This document shows positions 60,774 to 64,000 of a DNA stretch of 64,000 nt, in pieces (position 1 is the first letter of the stretch; each line of letters begins with the position of its first letter). A model generated the notes under the pieces. The model made no database searches. It saw only the letters and a program-made list of their open reading frames with translations, and was not told the DNA's origin. The position numbers and the translations under genes were made by a program. This DNA comes from Podospora bellae-mahoneyi. Taxonomy: Eukaryota > Ascomycota > Sordariomycetes > Sordariales > Podosporaceae. The stretch is from assembly GCF_035222275.1 (NCBI RefSeq), contig NW_026946360.1:434001-498000 (forward strand), in the 5' to 3' direction.

Positions 60774-61205
60774 GTGATCGGTCGCCCTTGTGCTGGGACT
60801 CTGTTTAACCCCTACTCGGTCGTATAGTTGTCCCAGTTGTCTTCCAATTGAGCTGCACAAAATGCATGCAGCCGGCGACGGACAAGATCGAAGGGGGAAA
60901 AAAGTGTCGGTCAACGCTCTCAGCCCCTTTGGGGTTCCAGACGTTCCTCGTTTCTTTGCAAAAGTTGGGACGAGATGAATAGGGCGGCCCGTTAGGTTGG
61001 AGTTGGAGTTAAGGTTTTGCTGGCGTGCGGGTTGGCGACTGGGTCTGGGGACGTGGTGCGGGTGCTGTTGGGGAAAAGCTTTTAATGTAGCATGGGAAAT
61101 CTGAAGTAGCAAGCAGGAGCACTGAGAGCCTGGGTTTTGGGGGGCGGCTGCCGTGCTGGTTTTAAATGGCGGGTGAGCGGGCTGACACCGGGGCGTGCCA
61201 GGCAT
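60774..61205 (-). promoter_or_regulatory. CRE-1 upstream region: leader with in-frame extension and uORF
   Basis: The CRE-1 frame remains open from ATG 61205 to the accepted start, without stops, and encodes a Pro/Ser/Gln-rich stretch unlike known CreA N-termini. A separate uORF (60867-60805) lies in another frame. Possible CreA boxes occur here at 61045-61050 (CTGGGG) and 61188-61193 (CCGGGG). Whether the transcript starts upstream of 61205 is unknown. Confidence 0.5.
60805..60867 (-). other. uORF of 20 codons in the CRE-1 leader
   Basis: ATG at 60867 opens a 20-codon frame ([20 protein letters not shown]) ending 31 nt before the CRE-1 ATG. It is out of frame with CRE-1. Such a short uORF could lower or condition CRE-1 translation if it lies in the transcript. 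Confidence 0.6.
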
Positions 61206-64000
61206 GTGGTGTGGACACCACGGGGGGTGCGTTCGGTAAGGTCCCTAGCGACTCAGCGCGCCCCTTCCCTGAACACCAGGGGGGGTGGGGAGGGGGCATC
61301 TCGGGGAAAAAAGAAAAAATAAAATGTCATCGGTACCTAGCCCAAAGGGTACCGCATTTCACGCCCATGTAGGTAGCTGCGGTAAGGTACATCCACCCCC
61401 ATTTCACAGCCCTCCCCCTTCCAGTTCTCTCCACCCACCCGTCCATATGTGCTTGTTCTCTGCCGCACCCGAGTGGAAATGTACCCTTTCCATGCAGCCC
61501 TCTCTGCACCCGCCCTCTGCTGCCTGTTCATGGTGAAATTTTCACCGGTGTGCAACTGTTGAGGCGGCGGTACTTTATTGGAAATGTATTACGGTGCTGG
61601 TCCCCAGGTGGAAAGGGGTCTGCTGTGGGGGGGGGGGGGCACTGTATGGGGCGGGTGGAGTTGTGTTCGGAGAGGACACGGCAAACAGGAAGGCACCAAC
61701 AGGAGCCGAGCGTGGGGTGTTGTGAGATAGCGATCACCTCAGCTTCACACCCAAAGGCACAAGACGCCAACTCTCTCGGCAGAGGCTGATTATAGAGCGG
61801 TACGGAGTATGATGCTATCGCATGTCCACCGGTGTCTCATGCGAGGTGAACCAAGATTTATGTTATATTATCGTCTTGTTGATGTTCTGCAACTCATAAA
61901 GTAGGACTGTCCTATCCTCCGCCTTCTCGCACAAGTGCCAGCGCATAACTCCGAGTTGCTCTCGATTTTTCATTGCACACAATTCATATGAAGTTGCCAG
62001 CACTTAGGCATTCACTCCCGTCCGCCATCCCACCACCACCCGAGAACCCAAGGCGAAGGCCGCCGTGTGTGTTATTTTTTTCATGTGCGAGGGTGAAGGT
62101 CATGCAGCGGCCTCTCCAGAGGGTGCAGCTATACCTTTTGTCAAGACAAGACTCTTTTCCCTTCTGCCTCCTGTGTACGCAAAGGTGCACGATGTGGGCG
62201 AGGCCGATTTCACAGGACAGGGGGGCGGTGTGCGTGGTGGCTGAGTAGCGGTATGCGCAAGACGATTGGGCTCCGGTACGTTCCCCCGCTTGTTATTTTC
62301 TCAACTTTTTGTCTTGATTTGAAGAGCTCAAAGTTTGTTGTAACACCAAGAACTGAGATCTCCAACTTGAACGGCGAGAGCCGAGACCGATAAGGCTTCC
62401 CGTCACTCGAGTGTCGTCAAATCCGGGGGAGATGCACTAGACATGATCATGATGTAAGTTGCACATCTGGGGAAAAGGTACATGGATTATCATTATAACC
62501 GTGATTGTTATCCACGCATCCGCAGTCCCCAGCCTCTATAATGAAAATCCCCCAAGACCGTGGTAACTCACTCTTACCTTGGCCCTGAGCATATCCTCGG
62601 CCGTACCCACAATGTTTGATCATGTTGCAGCATTCATCTCTGCTGAGTCGACGTTTTGAGCGCCGAAGGCCAAGAAAAGAAGCTTGGGGAAGCCGCCCGG
62701 CCGAGGGAGTTAGGAGGAGTTACGACAGGCGAAAGCAGCAACCTCACCATGATGATGATAGCGTGCTGGAAAGGCCTCATCATGTTTCCACTACTTCCTT
62801 GTTTTCTTCGTTGCGATGGATGATTATCACGGTTGCGGAAAAGGTCTCGACTGACCTCATTACTTGCTTTTCAGTCCCACACCAGTTCCCAGGAGCAACG
62901 TGAGACGTGTATCCAGCAATCTTGGGGGTGGCGCGAGCAGAGATAAGCATCGACGACACAAAGTGTGGAGGTTCGGGCAGAATGTGGGGAGAGATTCGAT
63001 GGGGCATGGACGAGACCTCGTCCAACCCTCGGCTGACGAATTTGATCGCTTGCTCCTCGGCCCTACCCATTATTATTGCTATTCGCCAACAAAAAGCTTC
63101 GATCAAATAACAAACGAAAAGGAGAACCTCGTATCGCCGCGCAAACACTGCGAAAATAACGCCGCTCATTTGCGGCACTTGCAACGACTGGAGAAGCCAT
63201 ACTCGACGCCGCCCTCTTGAAAGAGGTATTGGGGAGCCTCCTTCCCTTCTGTCAGGGGTCCTCTCACGTCACTCCCAAAATCCGGGGTACCTACTGGAAC
63301 ATCTTGGGGACCTGGGGATGCGATAAGCCCCAATCGGGCCCAAGGCGCCACATTCCTTCCACTCTGAGGTGCGACCGGCTCGGAGACCAAATACGCTGAT
63401 CACCCATTCAAAGGCCAATTGCTTCTTTAGGATCAAACTCGAACTGGCCATTTCACATTCTCCGGGGCTGCTCCAGAGGATTTGCAGCTGTGTACCAGAA
63501 GCTCCTGTTCTGGCGTGATGCTCCTGCGTTGACCTTGGGTGTGTCCAGATGTTGTCGCTTAACCCGCATTTTTTTTTTTGGAAGAGCGGGCGTGGGGGTT
63601 TGCGTCACACCCCTTCCAACCACAACGCTTTAATCACCTTGCACCTCAGGCACCGGATCACATCACCTCAACACTCAACTAGACCAGGGGATAGCAGAGG
63701 TGACAGTGACTTGTCACCACGGGTCACTGCAGAGATTTGAGAAAATCAGAATATTCACCACTTGACTGTGTCTCAGTTATCGACGAGGGGGTTCTGATAA
63801 TTGACATCAGACCTGGAGTTGATTGACTCACTGAAGCCTTGGCACTAACCTAAAGGGGCAATTGCTACCCTGGCCTGTGGCTGCCGCGCGTTTGTCCCTC
63901 AAGGTGCTCTTGCGGATCCGCTGTGCTGGCAAAATCCATTTTTCTGCCTGAGGGCTTCTTTGGCTTTCAGCTTGTTGTTGGGATCACACAAGAATGTTCG
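61206..64000. other. CRE-1 promoter region and window end; no gene recognised
   Basis: The 61.2-61.8 kb part is GC-box rich, with GTGGGG at 61,285-61,290, 61,625-61,630 (in a G12 run) and 61,712-61,717, each matching the CreA consensus. GGTACC occurs twice at about 61,332 and 61,349. From 61.8 kb to the end I see only short frames without motifs; a gene further right may have its promoter here. Confidence 0.45.

Overview
The window reads as nuclear DNA of a filamentous ascomycete, most likely a Sordariomycete close to the Sordariales. Coding genes carry short introns (49-74 nt in most cases) with fungal CTAAC/CTGAC branch sites. A single 5S rRNA gene stands alone among protein genes, and the tRNA-Phe, the CRE-1 N-terminus and the GPI-anchored serine-rich protein look like those of Neurospora relatives. 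I see no prokaryotic features, CRISPR arrays or intact mobile elements.

Region 1 (about 1.7-22.3 kb) is ordinary gene-dense chromatin. In order it holds a hexose transporter (+), the GCN5 histone acetyltransferase (+), an ABC-F translation/ribosome ATPase (+), a secreted GPI-anchored serine-rich protein (-), tRNA-Phe (+), the Arf-GAP GLO3 (-) divergent from the mitochondrial import subunit TIM21 (+), a BTB plus bromodomain protein (-), tRNA-Cys (+) and a conserved LRR-like protein (-). I joined the exons by hand; in every multi-exon gene reading frames and splice phases agree.

Region 2 (about 22.3-59.5 kb) is strikingly gene-poor. Its only confident protein gene is a 515-residue NDT80/PhoG-family transcription factor, best matched to VIB-1/XprG, at 36.6-38.1 kb. 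About 14 kb of apparently non-coding DNA lies upstream and about 21 kb downstream. The downstream part contains an AT-richer island (about 45.2-50 kb) with tRNA-Arg, the 5S rRNA gene and traces of decayed coding sequence. Further on come an intron-containing tRNA-His and a possible small membrane-protein gene near 53.2-54.1 kb.

Region 3 (59.5-64 kb) contains the carbon catabolite repressor CRE-1/CreA (-) and its long upstream region, which has a short uORF, an in-frame upstream extension of 144 codons and several CreA-type GC boxes. No gene is recognisable from about 61.3 kb to the end.

Functional theme: a hexose transporter, a VIB-1-like regulator and CRE-1 lie within 60 kb. All three are connected in Neurospora carbon sensing by earlier work, but their linkage here may be coincidence. 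GCN5 and the BTB-bromodomain protein are both acetyl-lysine chromatin factors. The other genes are housekeeping (vesicle traffic, mitochondrial import, translation).
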